In this document: positions 8,506 to 17,014 of the stretch, in pieces
Numbering within the stretch: the stretch's first letter is position 1
Layout: every line of letters begins with the position of its first letter
Notes under the pieces: generated by a model
Database searches by the model: none
What the model was told of the DNA's origin: nothing
Seen by the model: the letters and a program-made list of their open reading frames with translations, nothing else
Program-made: the position numbers and the translations under genes
Assembly: GCF_005280585.1 (NCBI RefSeq)
Contig: NZ_SZVO01000023.1
Span: 1-64,000 of the forward strand
DNA length: 64,000 bases
Direction of reading: 5' to 3'
From: Dyadobacter frigoris
GTDB taxonomy: Bacteria > Bacteroidota > Bacteroidia > Cytophagales > Spirosomataceae

Positions 8506-8856
8506 TTATTTAACTTCCAACTGTACCATTTCTTCACAAGCTTTGGCACAATTTCTACATGCTTCGGCGCACATTTCACAATGTTTCATTCCCATTTTCG
8601 CATGTTTTTCACATTCAGCTGCGCAAGCGTTACAAACATCGGCACATACTTTACACAGATTGTCTGCAAATTCGCTGTCTAAAATCAGTAATTGTGCCGT
8701 CGCATAACATAAAGCAGAACACTGTAAATCCAGATTAATGCATTTTGCCTGCATATTTACATCTTTTTCTTTCAAACAAGCACTTGCGCAGTAGTTGCAG
8801 GCAGCAGCACATGCATTACAAAGGTCGATACAGTTTTGTAGTATTGGGTCAGTCAT
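8506..8856 (-). CDS. Four-helix-bundle copper-storage-like protein (Csp/DUF326 family)
   Basis: A 116-residue protein with about 19 cysteines in helical CxxxC / CxxC spacing, for example CIDLCNACAAACNYC near residues 9-23, CKVCADVCNAC near 68-78 and CEMCAEACRNCAKAC near 93-107. This is the pattern of the Csp copper-storage family, in which inward-facing Cys of a four-helix bundle bind many Cu(I) ions. There is no signal peptide, so it is probably cytosolic (Csp3-like). It is monocistronic, with its own terminator. Copper binding is inferred from the family. No copper regulator or exporter gene is adjacent. Confidence 0.88.
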   Translation of the reverse strand: MTDPILQNCIDLCNACAAACNYCASACLKEKDVNMQAKCINLDLQCSALCYATAQLLILDSEFADNLCKVCADVCNACAAECEKHAKMGMKHCEMCAEACRNCAKACEEMVQLEVK

Positions 8857-9016
8857 TGTTGAGCTCGTTAAGGAAGTGATGGTTTGGTATTTGGAAATAA
8901 TAAATAATCCTGCCAGAAATGTTTTAGAATTGTTGTGATGTCCGGATCAAATATTCAAGTCAGACTTTTTGGGTTAGAAAGGTTATCTTTATGAAAATTT
9001 TGAAATTGATTTAACT

Positions 9017-9598
9017 ATGCTCATTAAACAAAAACATCTCGAAGGAATAAAGGCAGGAAGCATTTCACTGGCATTCCGTAAATGGAAAAAACTTCAGGTG
9101 AATGCTGGCAGCCTTGTAAAAACCAGCGTAGGTGTGATCCGGATTGTTTCAACGGGAAAAACGGATCTTGATAAAATTACAGACGCAGACGCACAAAAGG
9201 CTGGATTTGCAGCCGCCCAACCATTGGTTCAGCTTCTGGAAAGCCAGAAAGATGGCGAAATTTATAAAATCGAGGTCGTTTTTGATTCCGAAAGTCCCAG
9301 GATTGAATTAAGAGAAGAAGTTGCTATCGATGAAGAGGAACTGGAAGCACTGAAAATTGCTCTGGAAAATCTGGATAAATTCAGCAAGGTGGGCAAGTGG
9401 ACTACAAAAACTTTAATCGCAATTCAGGAAAACCCGAAACTACGGGCTGCTGATTTGGCGATTAAAGCAAAAAAAGAAAAAGAATGGCTAAAACTGAATA
9501 TAAGAAAACTGAAAGCACTTGGCCTGACAATCAGCCATGAGCCGGGATATACCTTATCACCTCTCGGGGAGGAATATTTGAAATTAATAAGCAAGTAA
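9017..9598 (+). CDS. ASCH-like protein with C-terminal helical/winged-helix-like region
   Basis: A 193-residue soluble protein of unproven function. Residues 1-90 (KQKHLEGIKAGSISLAFRKW, then alternating beta segments to KIEVVFD) resemble the ASCH fold, a putative RNA-binding beta-barrel. Residues 100-193 are charged and helical and end in RKLKALGLTISHEPGYTLSPLGEEYL, which looks like the recognition helix and wing of a winged-helix domain. It is a single gene with a terminator directly after it. A nucleic-acid-binding role is plausible but is inference. Confidence 0.55.
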   Translation: MLIKQKHLEGIKAGSISLAFRKWKKLQVNAGSLVKTSVGVIRIVSTGKTDLDKITDADAQKAGFAAAQPLVQLLESQKDGEIYKIEVVFDSESPRIELREEVAIDEEELEALKIALENLDKFSKVGKWTTKTLIAIQENPKLRAADLAIKAKKEKEWLKLNIRKLKALGLTISHEPGYTLSPLGEEYLKLISK

Positions 9599-9611
9599 CA
9601 TTTTCTCTATC

Positions 9612-9636
9612 AGCCCGGAATTTCCGGGCTTTTTTA
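9612..9636 (+). terminator. Terminator of the ASCH-like gene
   Basis: AGCCCGGA pairs with TCCGGGCT around ATT, followed by TTTTTT. It starts 14 bp after the stop codon. Confidence 0.85.
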
Positions 9637-9744
9637 TTGTCTTAAAAAGCCTGATTATTAATTGGGAAATCGTTAAGTCTGTCAATGGGAATGGTTCTTT
9701 TAATAAATTCTTGATCAATGTAACTTCTCAACTAAACTTAGCAA

Positions 9745-10173
9745 ATGATGAATATTGACGGACCTATAATTGTCATTGAAGATGATTTGGAAGATCAGTT
9801 TTTGATAGGAGAGACTTTTAAAAATCTTGCTTACGGCAACCAGATCTTGTTTTTTGAGGACGGTATAAAAGCGATGGAATATCTTGATACAACAAATTCC
9901 AAACCATTGTTGATTTTGTCTGATATTAATATGCCGAAAATGAATGGCCTGGAAATCAGGGATGTTGTGCATAATCATGAGCAGGAAAGCATCAAATGCA
10001 TTCCCTATTTATTTTTCACGACAGGTGCTAACCAGCAATTGGTAATTGATGCCTATTCTACTTCTGTTCAGGGTTTTTTCAAAAAACCTGCGTCATTTGA
10101 TGACTTTGAAAGAACAATCCGGACCATTGTTGACTATTTGAAAGAATGTATTTCGCCAGCCGAATTTTTATAA
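9745..10173 (+). CDS. Single-domain CheY-like response regulator
   Basis: A 142-residue receiver domain with no output domain. It shows the acidic pair in IEDDLEDQ (Asp13/Asp14), the phosphoacceptor Asp60 in LSDINMPKMNG, the conserved Thr in FFTTGA and the Lys in FFKKPASF. Bacteroidota carry many such stand-alone receivers, which usually act in phosphorelays or by protein contact. No histidine kinase is adjacent, so the partner is unknown. The macrodomain gene follows 61 bp later on the same strand. Confidence 0.9.
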   Translation: MMNIDGPIIVIEDDLEDQFLIGETFKNLAYGNQILFFEDGIKAMEYLDTTNSKPLLILSDINMPKMNGLEIRDVVHNHEQESIKCIPYLFFTTGANQQLVIDAYSTSVQGFFKKPASFDDFERTIRTIVDYLKECISPAEFL

Positions 10174-10234
10174 TTATAACTTTTGCTGAGAGCAAAACTT
10201 CCGCAACCGGATATAATTTTTTTGACAAATCGAT

Positions 10235-10774
10235 ATGAGTTATTCTACATCCAAAATTGAACTTATCAAAGGCGACATAACCAAACTTGCTGTGGACGCG
10301 ATAGTTAACGCCGCAAATTCTTCTTTGCTCGGAGGTGGAGGTGTAGACGGCGCCATTCACAGAGCTGGCGGATCGGAAATTTTAGAAGAATGCAGAAAAA
10401 TTGTAGCAAGACAAGGTGGTTGTAAAACCGGTGAGGCAGTAATTACAACGGCTGGAAAATTACCTTCAAAATTCGTAATCCATACCGTTGGTCCGGTTTG
10501 GAACGGAGGCGAAAAGGACGAGGCAGAAAAACTTTCCAATTGTTATATCAATTCCTTGCAGCTTGCCGCCATGAATGGCTGCAAATCCGTTGCATTTCCA
10601 AATATCAGCACAGGCGTTTATGGTTATCCAAAATTTGTGGCCGCGCAAGTTGCGGTGCAAACAGTTTTAAAATTTCTGTCCAAAAATGACAAAATTGAAA
10701 AGGTGATTTTTGTATGTTTTGATGAAGAGAATTATTTGTTTGTGCAAAAGGAACTGAGCGGGGTGAAGGTTTAG
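10235..10774 (+). CDS. Macrodomain protein, probable O-acetyl-ADP-ribose deacetylase (YmdB-like)
   Basis: A 179-residue single macrodomain. Family motifs are GDITKLAVDAIVNAANSSL, GGGGVDGAIHRAGG, HTVGPVW and PNISTGVYGYP. These form the ADP-ribose pocket, with the catalytic-loop Asn and Asp of the YmdB/MacroD type. Such proteins hydrolyse O-acetyl-ADP-ribose and can remove mono-ADP-ribose from proteins. Cytoplasmic, about the normal length. It may be cotranscribed with the upstream receiver gene. Simple-sequence repeats begin 7 bp after the stop. Confidence 0.93.
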   Translation: MSYSTSKIELIKGDITKLAVDAIVNAANSSLLGGGGVDGAIHRAGGSEILEECRKIVARQGGCKTGEAVITTAGKLPSKFVIHTVGPVWNGGEKDEAEKLSNCYINSLQLAAMNGCKSVAFPNISTGVYGYPKFVAAQVAVQTVLKFLSKNDKIEKVIFVCFDEENYLFVQKELSGVKV

Positions 10775-10780
10775 TTTTTT

Positions 10781-10828
10781 AATGATAGAATGATAGAATG
10801 ATAGAATGATAGAATGATAGAATGATAG
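10781..10828. repeat. Six tandem copies of the 8-mer AATGATAG
   Basis: AATGATAG is repeated six times without error and ends in AATAG. The same repeat family, with GAATGAGT and GAATGATA units, is found at 57226-57254 and in degraded form at 1-95. The rest of this intergenic region (10829-11001) shows only a weak hairpin. Confidence 0.95.
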
Positions 10829-10905
10829 AATAGTACAATTTTGTTGAAAATTGAAATTTAATAAATATAAATATCAGAGGAAGGACTTTTTTGAAAAGTT
10901 ATACT

Positions 10906-10927
10906 AAAACCGAGAACTCGGATTTTG
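10906..10927 (+). terminator. Possible weak terminator of the macrodomain gene
   Basis: CCGAG pairs with CTCGG around AA, flanked by AAAA and ATTTT. It is 130 bp after the stop and the stem is short, so the call is tentative. Confidence 0.35.
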
Positions 10928-11001
10928 ATTTATTGTTACTTATATACGGGCTAACACATTCTTGTTCAAGGTTGGTTCTCTTTAACTAATTTGACAATAA
11001 G

Positions 11002-12249
11002 TTGAATACACCAGTCAAACACGACGCTTACTCCGCACTTCGCTTTCCCGAATTTCGCTATTTTCTTGCCAATAGCTTTTTGTACAGATGCGCGCTCCTG
11101 ATCCAGGAAGTGATCATCGCCTATGAACTTTACCGGCTAACCCATGATCCTTTGGCTTTGGGAATGATCGGTCTGGCGGAAGTTGTTCCCTTCATTGCAG
11201 TTTCTCTTTTCGGCGGCCACGTTGCAGATCGTAACGACAGACGGATTATTCTTCGTGTGAGTTTGTCGGTAATCATTGCCGGGTCTGCCATTTTATATTT
11301 CCTTTTTCAACCTCAATGGATTGCTGTTCTAACTACAAATCAGCATTTGTGGTCTGTTTATTCAGTTTTTTTTCTGATTGGGCTGGCAAAGGGTTTTTAT
11401 TCCCCGGCTTCTTCTTCGTTGAAACCATTCCTTGTTCCCAGAGAAATTTATTCTAATTCTTCAACGTGGAGCAGTACATTTTCACAAGCTGGTGCCGTGA
11501 TCGGCCCCGGGATTGCGGGTTTTCTCTATGTATATATGGGGTTGACGCATACCTTGCTCGCTATTATGATCACGATGGTAGTTTGTCTGGTATTGATCAC
11601 TTTGATAAAAACGAATCCGGTTAATAACCGACTGTCAACGATCTCAATCTGGCAAAGTCTGAGAGATGGTTTGCGATTTGTGTTCAGTACTAAAATTATT
11701 TTATACGCGCTTTCGCTGGATATGTTTTCTGTATTATTTGGTGGTGTGATTGCTATTTTACCCGTTTTTGCGGAAGATATTCTGCATGTTGGTCCGGAAG
11801 GTTTAGGATTGTTAAGAGCCGCTCCGTCCGTTGGTGCTTTGATTACCATGTTTGCTATGGCGCATTTCCCACCGACACATCAGGCGTGGCGAAATATGTT
11901 AATTTCCGTGGCTGGTTTTGGTGTTTTTACAATCATATTTTCTCTTTCAACCAATTTTTGGCTGTCTTGTACGGCGTTATTTGCAACTGGAATTTGCGAT
12001 AGTATCAGCGTAGTAATCCGTCAAACAATTATGCAGATTTTTCCTCCGGATGAAATGCGCGGGCGTGTTGCTTCGGTAAGTGGAATTTTTGTAAGTTCTT
12101 CTAATGAACTTGGCGCATTTGAATCCGGATTGGCAACAAGATTGGCCGGACCAATTCCAACCGTTTTGGTAGGTGGAGCAATAACACTTTTGGTAGTCAC
12201 ATATGTTTACAGCAAATCAAAAGATCTGTTTGAGATGAGGTTGACTTAA
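11002..12249 (+). CDS. MFS transporter (MFS_3 / EntS-like exporter)
   Basis: A 415-residue protein with about twelve hydrophobic helices. Motif A-like GGHVADRNDRR follows TM2, and a second-half counterpart DEMRGRVASVSG is present. This layout fits the MFS_3 / transmembrane secretion effector group, which contains the siderophore exporter EntS and macrolide exporters. The only plausible start is TTG at 11002 (MNTPVKHD), since no in-frame ATG lies near the expected N-terminus. Inner membrane. The substrate cannot be told, and no siderophore genes are nearby. Confidence 0.85.
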   Translation: MNTPVKHDAYSALRFPEFRYFLANSFLYRCALLIQEVIIAYELYRLTHDPLALGMIGLAEVVPFIAVSLFGGHVADRNDRRIILRVSLSVIIAGSAILYFLFQPQWIAVLTTNQHLWSVYSVFFLIGLAKGFYSPASSSLKPFLVPREIYSNSSTWSSTFSQAGAVIGPGIAGFLYVYMGLTHTLLAIMITMVVCLVLITLIKTNPVNNRLSTISIWQSLRDGLRFVFSTKIILYALSLDMFSVLFGGVIAILPVFAEDILHVGPEGLGLLRAAPSVGALITMFAMAHFPPTHQAWRNMLISVAGFGVFTIIFSLSTNFWLSCTALFATGICDSISVVIRQTIMQIFPPDEMRGRVASVSGIFVSSSNELGAFESGLATRLAGPIPTVLVGGAITLLVVTYVYSKSKDLFEMRLT

Positions 12250-12262
12250 TATTGAATTTCAC

Positions 12263-12311
12263 AAAAAGCGGGGCACAGTTTCTAACGAATAGAAACTGTG
12301 CCCCGCTTTTT
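12263..12311. terminator. Bidirectional terminator between convergent genes
   Basis: AAAAAGCGGGGCACAGTTTCT pairs perfectly with its complement around AACGAAT, giving T-runs on both strands. It lies between the MFS gene and the convergent esterase gene and serves both. Confidence 0.92.
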
Positions 12312-12320
12312 TATTATAAT

Positions 12321-13136
12321 TTACGCTGCGGTTTTAAAAAATTTTGAGAAAAATAAAACCTGATAACTTATTGCATTTGTCCAGTATTCCCAATTATGCG
12401 CACCTTTTCGGGTAATGAAATCATGTGGAATATTATTGTCCAGAAGTTTCTGATGTAGTTTTACGTTGACAGGAAAAAAGAAATCCTCCGTTCCGCAATC
12501 GATAATCAATGGCAGTGTTTTTGGAGTTAAAAGATAAGTCAGGTTAACTACACTGTGGCTTTCCCATCTTTCGGGAAACTCTGCATAAGGCCCCAGCTTT
12601 TTCGCCAGATCCCAGTTTAAAGGAAAAGGCCGCAAATCCACACCGCCGCTCATACTGCCTGCAGCACCAAAAACATCCTGATGTTTGAGCGCCAGAAATA
12701 ATGCGCCGTGCCCGCCCATACTCAAACCGGTAATGGCTCTTCCGGATTTGTTATTGATTGTTTTGTAATGTGAATCAATCCATGATACAAGCTCGGAACT
12801 TACGTAGGTTTCGTATTTCAAAGTAGTATCAACCGGACTGTCAAAATACCAGCTTGAAAAATTTCCATCCGGACAAACAATGATTAACTTATACTGATCA
12901 GCAAATTCAGCCACTGCTTTTACCTTACTGATCCAGTCGGCCTGATTGCCGCTGTAACCGTGTAATAAATATAAAACAGGAAGTTTTTCAGTTGATTTAA
13001 TAACGTCAGGAGTAATGACAACAGCCTTAATGTTTTTCCGCATGGAAGGACTATATGTGGAAACGGTGTCAACTTTTGATGCTTTCAGCGATGTGATGCA
13101 AACGATAAAAAGCAGAGGAATTAATAAATATTTCAT
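12321..13136 (-). CDS. Secreted esterase-D-like alpha/beta hydrolase
   Basis: A protein of about 271 residues starting at MKYLLIPLLFIVCITS, an obvious signal peptide. An in-frame ATG at 13172 would add 12 residues ahead of it and is less likely. The putative esterase (esterase D / S-formylglutathione hydrolase-like) fold shows LHGYSGNQADW for the oxyanion region, the nucleophile in TGLSMGGHG, the Asp in CGTEDFF and the His in KGAHNWEYW. Related periplasmic enzymes deacylate sugars or phenolic esters. Monocistronic, with a shared terminator. Substrate unknown. Confidence 0.83.
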   Translation of the reverse strand: MKYLLIPLLFIVCITSLKASKVDTVSTYSPSMRKNIKAVVITPDVIKSTEKLPVLYLLHGYSGNQADWISKVKAVAEFADQYKLIIVCPDGNFSSWYFDSPVDTTLKYETYVSSELVSWIDSHYKTINNKSGRAITGLSMGGHGALFLALKHQDVFGAAGSMSGGVDLRPFPLNWDLAKKLGPYAEFPERWESHSVVNLTYLLTPKTLPLIIDCGTEDFFFPVNVKLHQKLLDNNIPHDFITRKGAHNWEYWTNAISYQVLFFSKFFKTAA

Positions 13137-13301
13137 TTTCAGATTTAAAGTATTTTTAATTAAAAGGTGCAAACTGCTAGTGCTTACTGTTTTTTTCTGG
13201 CAGAGAATTCAATTTGATAAATACGATTATTTTAAAAGTAAGAAAAATAGATTTTATGTTATTTATCCTATATTTAGCATCTCATCCTCTCAATTTTAAA
13301 A

Positions 13302-14255
13302 ATGGAAGAAAAAGATCTACGCCAAGTTACCTTTCATGGAGAAGGCAGCAAACTTTTTGGTATCTACATCGTCAATTTATTGTTGACCATTGTTACCGTT
13401 GGAATGTATTATCCATGGGCAAAAGCTGCAATTCTGCAATATGTTTATCAGGAAACGGAATTTGAAGGCAGCCGTTTTACTTTTCACGGAACGGGCAAAG
13501 AAATGTTTATTGGCTTTATCAAAGCGATCGGAATTTTTATCGTGATCTATGCATTTTTGCTAATCTGTATTTTTTCAAAAAAGCCATTGATCATGAGTAT
13601 TGGCTTTTTAGTAACCTATGCAGCTTTTATTTTACTAATTCCAATAGCCATTCACGGTTCCACAAAATACCGGGCGTCGCGTTCATCCTGGCGCGGAATT
13701 CATTTTGGCTATCGCGGCGATAGGAAGGAATTTTTGCAGGAATTTATCATTGGTGCACTGATCACGATTTCCACTTTAGGAATTTACTATTTCTGGTTTA
13801 TTATTAAAATCAGAAAATACATATTTGGTCACCTCCGTTTTGGAAGCATTTCATTTGCGTATAATGGCGGAGGCACGGACTATTTCAAGCTGCATCTAAA
13901 AGGTTATTTTCTGACGTTAATTACACTGGGCGTTTATTCTTTCTGGTATGTAAAAGACTTGTTCCGTTTTTTTGTCGATAATATCCAAATGGAGCAGGAC
14001 GGAGAAATTGTAAAATTCCGTTCGACCGCAACCGCGGGCGGATATTTCAAACTGATTATTGGAAATCTTTTCATCGTTATATTAACTCTTGGTTTTGGAA
14101 CTCCGTGGGCGACCGTCCGTACGCTTAATTTTATTTTCTCGAATATTCTGATCGAAGGAAATCTGGACGTGAATGCAATTCAACAAACTGAAATGGATTA
14201 TCGCGATGCAACCGGTGAAGATATTTCGGATATGATTGATATTGGTTTGGTATAA
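13302..14255 (+). CDS. DUF898 (YjgN-like) membrane protein
   Basis: A 317-residue polytopic protein of the DUF898/YjgN family. It contains a repeated motif: FHGEGSKLFGIYIVNLLLTIVT with MYYPWAKA near the N-terminus, then FHGTGKEMFIGF, YNGGGTDYFKLHLKGYFLTLITLG and GGYFKLIIGNLF. Each copy has an amphipathic start and a following helix, which indicates internal repeats. Function is not established in this family. It heads a three-gene set with an M48 peptidase 14 bp downstream and a SHOCT protein, so a joint envelope-quality role is a reasonable inference. Confidence 0.85.
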   Translation: MEEKDLRQVTFHGEGSKLFGIYIVNLLLTIVTVGMYYPWAKAAILQYVYQETEFEGSRFTFHGTGKEMFIGFIKAIGIFIVIYAFLLICIFSKKPLIMSIGFLVTYAAFILLIPIAIHGSTKYRASRSSWRGIHFGYRGDRKEFLQEFIIGALITISTLGIYYFWFIIKIRKYIFGHLRFGSISFAYNGGGTDYFKLHLKGYFLTLITLGVYSFWYVKDLFRFFVDNIQMEQDGEIVKFRSTATAGGYFKLIIGNLFIVILTLGFGTPWATVRTLNFIFSNILIEGNLDVNAIQQTEMDYRDATGEDISDMIDIGLV

Positions 14256-14269
14256 AGAGAAGCTGTTTT

Positions 14270-15355
14270 ATGTACCATTTCAATATTTTGTACTTCGATG
14301 GAAAGTTTTCGGTAACACATCAGGCAACGTTGGATTTGAAGCCGGATCACTGGATCATTCAGTATGTTGATCAGGATCAAAATGAACAGATAGTTCAATG
14401 GGAAATCAATGGAATTGAGAGAGATCTTGGTTTTAATTCACTTTATATTTTCAGATATGGTGATTTCCCCAAACAAACGATCGAATGTAAAGACGAAAAT
14501 CTGCTCGTTTCACTTAAAAAACTATATCCTGAAAAGGCGTTTTTTCGTAAGAAAATCGATTTATTAATAAATCAGAACGGAACTGTCATTGCCGGACTTG
14601 CCTGTGCATTGGCTGGCTTACTTGCCGTAGCCTATTTTTATATTCTTCCATGGTTCGCGGAAACGGTTGCAGATAAAATACCAATAAGTATGGAGACGCA
14701 ACTGGGAGAAACCATGTATGAAAATGTAATTTCTCAATACAACAAGGATGATAGTCTGACGCGCAGCGTCAATGATTTTGTAAAAGAAATTGATTTTAAA
14801 ACGGATTATCCGGTTGAGGTTACTGTGGTCAAAGAAGATAAAATGAATGCATTTGCCTTGCCTGGCGGCCATATTGTCGTTTTTGATAAAATAATTTCAA
14901 AAATGAAAACGAAAGAAGAACTTGCAGCGCTTCTGGCACATGAAGTCGCGCATGTGCATTACCGGCATTCGTTGAAAAGTATTTTCCGTAGTTTATCCGG
15001 TTATTTATTGATTTCCTTAATTTTCAATGATATCAATGGAATTACGGCCGTTCTCGCAGATAATTCCAATATGCTGTTGAATTTAAATTATTCCCGAAAC
15101 CTTGAAAAGGATGCTGATGAAAAAGCGGTTGTAATTTTGCAGGCGAACGGATTGAACTTAAAAGGTTTTGCTGATTTATTTTCTTTGTTAAAATTGGAAT
15201 CAAAGGATTCCGAAACTTTAAATCTGCTAAGGACGCATCCGCTTACGGACGACAGAATTAAGTATGCAAAAGACGTTGCATTTCATCAGAAAGGGATTCG
15301 GAATAACGAAAAACTTGAAAAAAAATGGCAGGAAATCGTTGATCAGTCAAAATGA
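14270..15355 (+). CDS. Membrane-anchored M48 family zinc metallopeptidase
   Basis: A 361-residue protein. Residues 1-100 form a beta-rich N-terminal domain, residues about 104-127 a membrane helix, and the peptidase domain follows. The zinc motif is HEVAH (His224, Glu225, His228), with the third ligand Glu279 in EKDAD. ALPGGHIVVFD precedes it, as in M48 proteases of the BepA/LoiP/HtpX superfamily. It probably faces the periplasm. The 14-bp spacing to the DUF898 gene supports one operon. Family members degrade misfolded envelope proteins. The substrate here is unknown. Confidence 0.9.
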   Translation: MYHFNILYFDGKFSVTHQATLDLKPDHWIIQYVDQDQNEQIVQWEINGIERDLGFNSLYIFRYGDFPKQTIECKDENLLVSLKKLYPEKAFFRKKIDLLINQNGTVIAGLACALAGLLAVAYFYILPWFAETVADKIPISMETQLGETMYENVISQYNKDDSLTRSVNDFVKEIDFKTDYPVEVTVVKEDKMNAFALPGGHIVVFDKIISKMKTKEELAALLAHEVAHVHYRHSLKSIFRSLSGYLLISLIFNDINGITAVLADNSNMLLNLNYSRNLEKDADEKAVVILQANGLNLKGFADLFSLLKLESKDSETLNLLRTHPLTDDRIKYAKDVAFHQKGIRNNEKLEKKWQEIVDQSK

Positions 15356-15426
15356 AAAAGCGCTGTATGGCACCATTTTTGTTATATTGAATTGAAATAT
15401 AATGTTTTGGTATAAAAAGAAGTCAT

Positions 15427-16206
15427 ATGAAAACGCTCACGAAAGAAGGTCAACAGAAAATTGACGATATAGCATCACGATATGAATTAGGTAAGGACAG
15501 TGTTTTCGCCATGTTGAAAGCTGTAATTAATGGCAATGCCACAATGGCTCAATTTAATATTCCCGAACTTGGCGGCAGCGGTCAATGGATGAAGGGCGGA
15601 ATGACGATGGTAGGCGATATGTTCAACCGGACTTTGAAAATTACCGTCGACCAGCTTTGTACCGAACTTGCTCAACTTGTTTCAACCGAAATTCTTTTTG
15701 AAGAACCAACTGAGCAAACCATTGAAAGTAAAAACGGAATTTCGGGCAAACCGTGGCCGACCGTTTTTGGTAATCCAACATCGAGTGGTTCTCAAAATAA
15801 TTTCCGATATGCTTATTTTGGGCCGGTGCACCGTTTGGTGATAGAACAAAATGGTAACAGAGCAATTTACGATACAAAACATCACCAGATTTCCGGCGTT
15901 TCGCAGCAACAAGGCTCAGGGCAGTCTTATTTGTTAACAAGCCAGGATGGTCCGGTTGATATTTCCAGTTTACCTTTGATTTCAGAACCTGGAAATTTGA
16001 CCCAGGAAACACCCGGACTTGCTTATGATGTGGTAAAATCTCAGGGATGGAATGAGAAAGAAAATGCTTCTAAACCTATATTGGCACCAATTTCGGAGGA
16101 TTCAATATTCTCAACAATTGAAAAGCTTTCAGGTTTATTTGAAAAAGGACATATTACAGAAGAGGAATATAAGGCCAAGAAGGCAGAATTATTAGCGCGG
16201 TTATAA
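15427..16206 (+). CDS. SHOCT-domain protein of unknown function
   Basis: A 259-residue soluble protein. Residues about 229-259 (IEKLSGLFEKGHITEEEYKA and following residues to ARL) are a typical SHOCT module, a short oligomerisation-type domain. The N-terminal 100 residues are helical and Gly/Met-rich. The middle (about 105-200) is beta/Gly/Ser-rich without a recognised domain. It follows the M48 gene by 71 bp and ends before a terminator shared with the opposing gene. Probably part of the DUF898-M48-SHOCT unit. No enzymatic motif is visible. Confidence 0.7.
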   Translation: MKTLTKEGQQKIDDIASRYELGKDSVFAMLKAVINGNATMAQFNIPELGGSGQWMKGGMTMVGDMFNRTLKITVDQLCTELAQLVSTEILFEEPTEQTIESKNGISGKPWPTVFGNPTSSGSQNNFRYAYFGPVHRLVIEQNGNRAIYDTKHHQISGVSQQQGSGQSYLLTSQDGPVDISSLPLISEPGNLTQETPGLAYDVVKSQGWNEKENASKPILAPISEDSIFSTIEKLSGLFEKGHITEEEYKAKKAELLARL

Positions 16207-16280
16207 TTGTTAAGGGGTAATTATTAAGGGTTAATGATTGGCTGAAATTAGTCTCGGAAATTTTGTATTTGCTTATACTA

Positions 16281-16319
16281 AAAAATCCCGGATTGAGAAT
16301 TTCTCAATCCGGGATTTTT
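16281..16319. terminator. Bidirectional terminator
   Basis: AAAAATCCCGGATTGAGA pairs with its complement around a 3-nt loop, giving T-runs on both strands. It separates the convergent SHOCT and DUF2383 genes. Confidence 0.92.
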
Positions 16320-16333
16320 GTATATTTTGACTA

Positions 16334-16807
16334 TTATAAGCTATTTACTGCTTGGTGTGCATCACGGTATTTTTTGATCAAATCGTGTGATGTAAGCAAC
16401 GATGCTTTTTGATCTGTAATCAGTTGTCTGACGTCAACCGGGATTTCAGCATCTGATGCCAATGCATCCGCGTATGCCTCTTGTGCTGCATCTTCTCCGC
16501 CTTCACAGCTTTCAAGTGCTGCCTGCCTGCTATGGCCTGTAAATGTTGCTTTCACATCCATCCAGATACGGTAAATTTTACCGGAATTTGTAGTACCTGT
16601 TTCAACCTCACCACCAAGGCTAACAATCTGAGATGTTAATTCCGATACATAACCTCTGCTTTCGTTTGCCATTTTCTGGAATAAACCTTGCAGGTCTACG
16701 TCGATGTCATCTGTTTCCTTGATCGCTTTTTCGTATCCTTCAATACGGTCGTTGTTAATTTGGATCAGGTCATTTAATACTTCTATAAGATTTTCGTTCG
16801 CTGACAT
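16334..16807 (-). CDS. PA2169/DUF2383 ferritin-like four-helix protein
   Basis: A 157-residue helical protein of the DUF2383 (PA2169) family. Its features are NENLIEVLNDLIQINNDRIEGY at the N-terminus, a central RIWMDVKATFTGHSRQAAL and EGGEDAAQEAYADAL. Ferritin-like fold, no signal peptide. Family members are often induced in stress or stationary phase, but a biochemical role has not been shown. It carries a 15-bp upstream element identical to the one before the DUF4142 gene at 19106, at the same distance from the start codon. Confidence 0.9.
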   Translation of the reverse strand: MSANENLIEVLNDLIQINNDRIEGYEKAIKETDDIDVDLQGLFQKMANESRGYVSELTSQIVSLGGEVETGTTNSGKIYRIWMDVKATFTGHSRQAALESCEGGEDAAQEAYADALASDAEIPVDVRQLITDQKASLLTSHDLIKKYRDAHQAVNSL

Positions 16808-16851
16808 AACAGTGTAATTTTAAATGGATAATGCTGACAGATTTAAAAACT

Positions 16852-16866
16852 TTATGCCATCAAAAT
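16852..16866 (-). promoter_or_regulatory. Shared 15-bp upstream element (ATTTTGATGGCATAA)
   Basis: On the minus strand the element ends 44 nt before the DUF2383 start codon. The identical 15-mer lies at 19046-19060, 45 nt before the DUF4142 start. Constant spacing to two stress-type genes argues for a promoter core or activator site rather than chance. The sigma factor is unknown. Confidence 0.6.
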
Positions 16867-17014
16867 ATTTGTATCGGAAGGCGTTTTTATATGGCAAAAC
16901 CGGGGTGAAGTGTTGCCGTTTTTTCCCGATGGTGAGTAATTTAAGTACTTTTACGTATGGAGTTATGGGTCAAATAGTTTTTTAACTATTTGATAATAAG
17001 CTATTTGTGTATTA

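Noticed and set aside
10781..10828. CRISPR array
   Set aside because: The units are 8 bp with no spacers. No cas genes are present.
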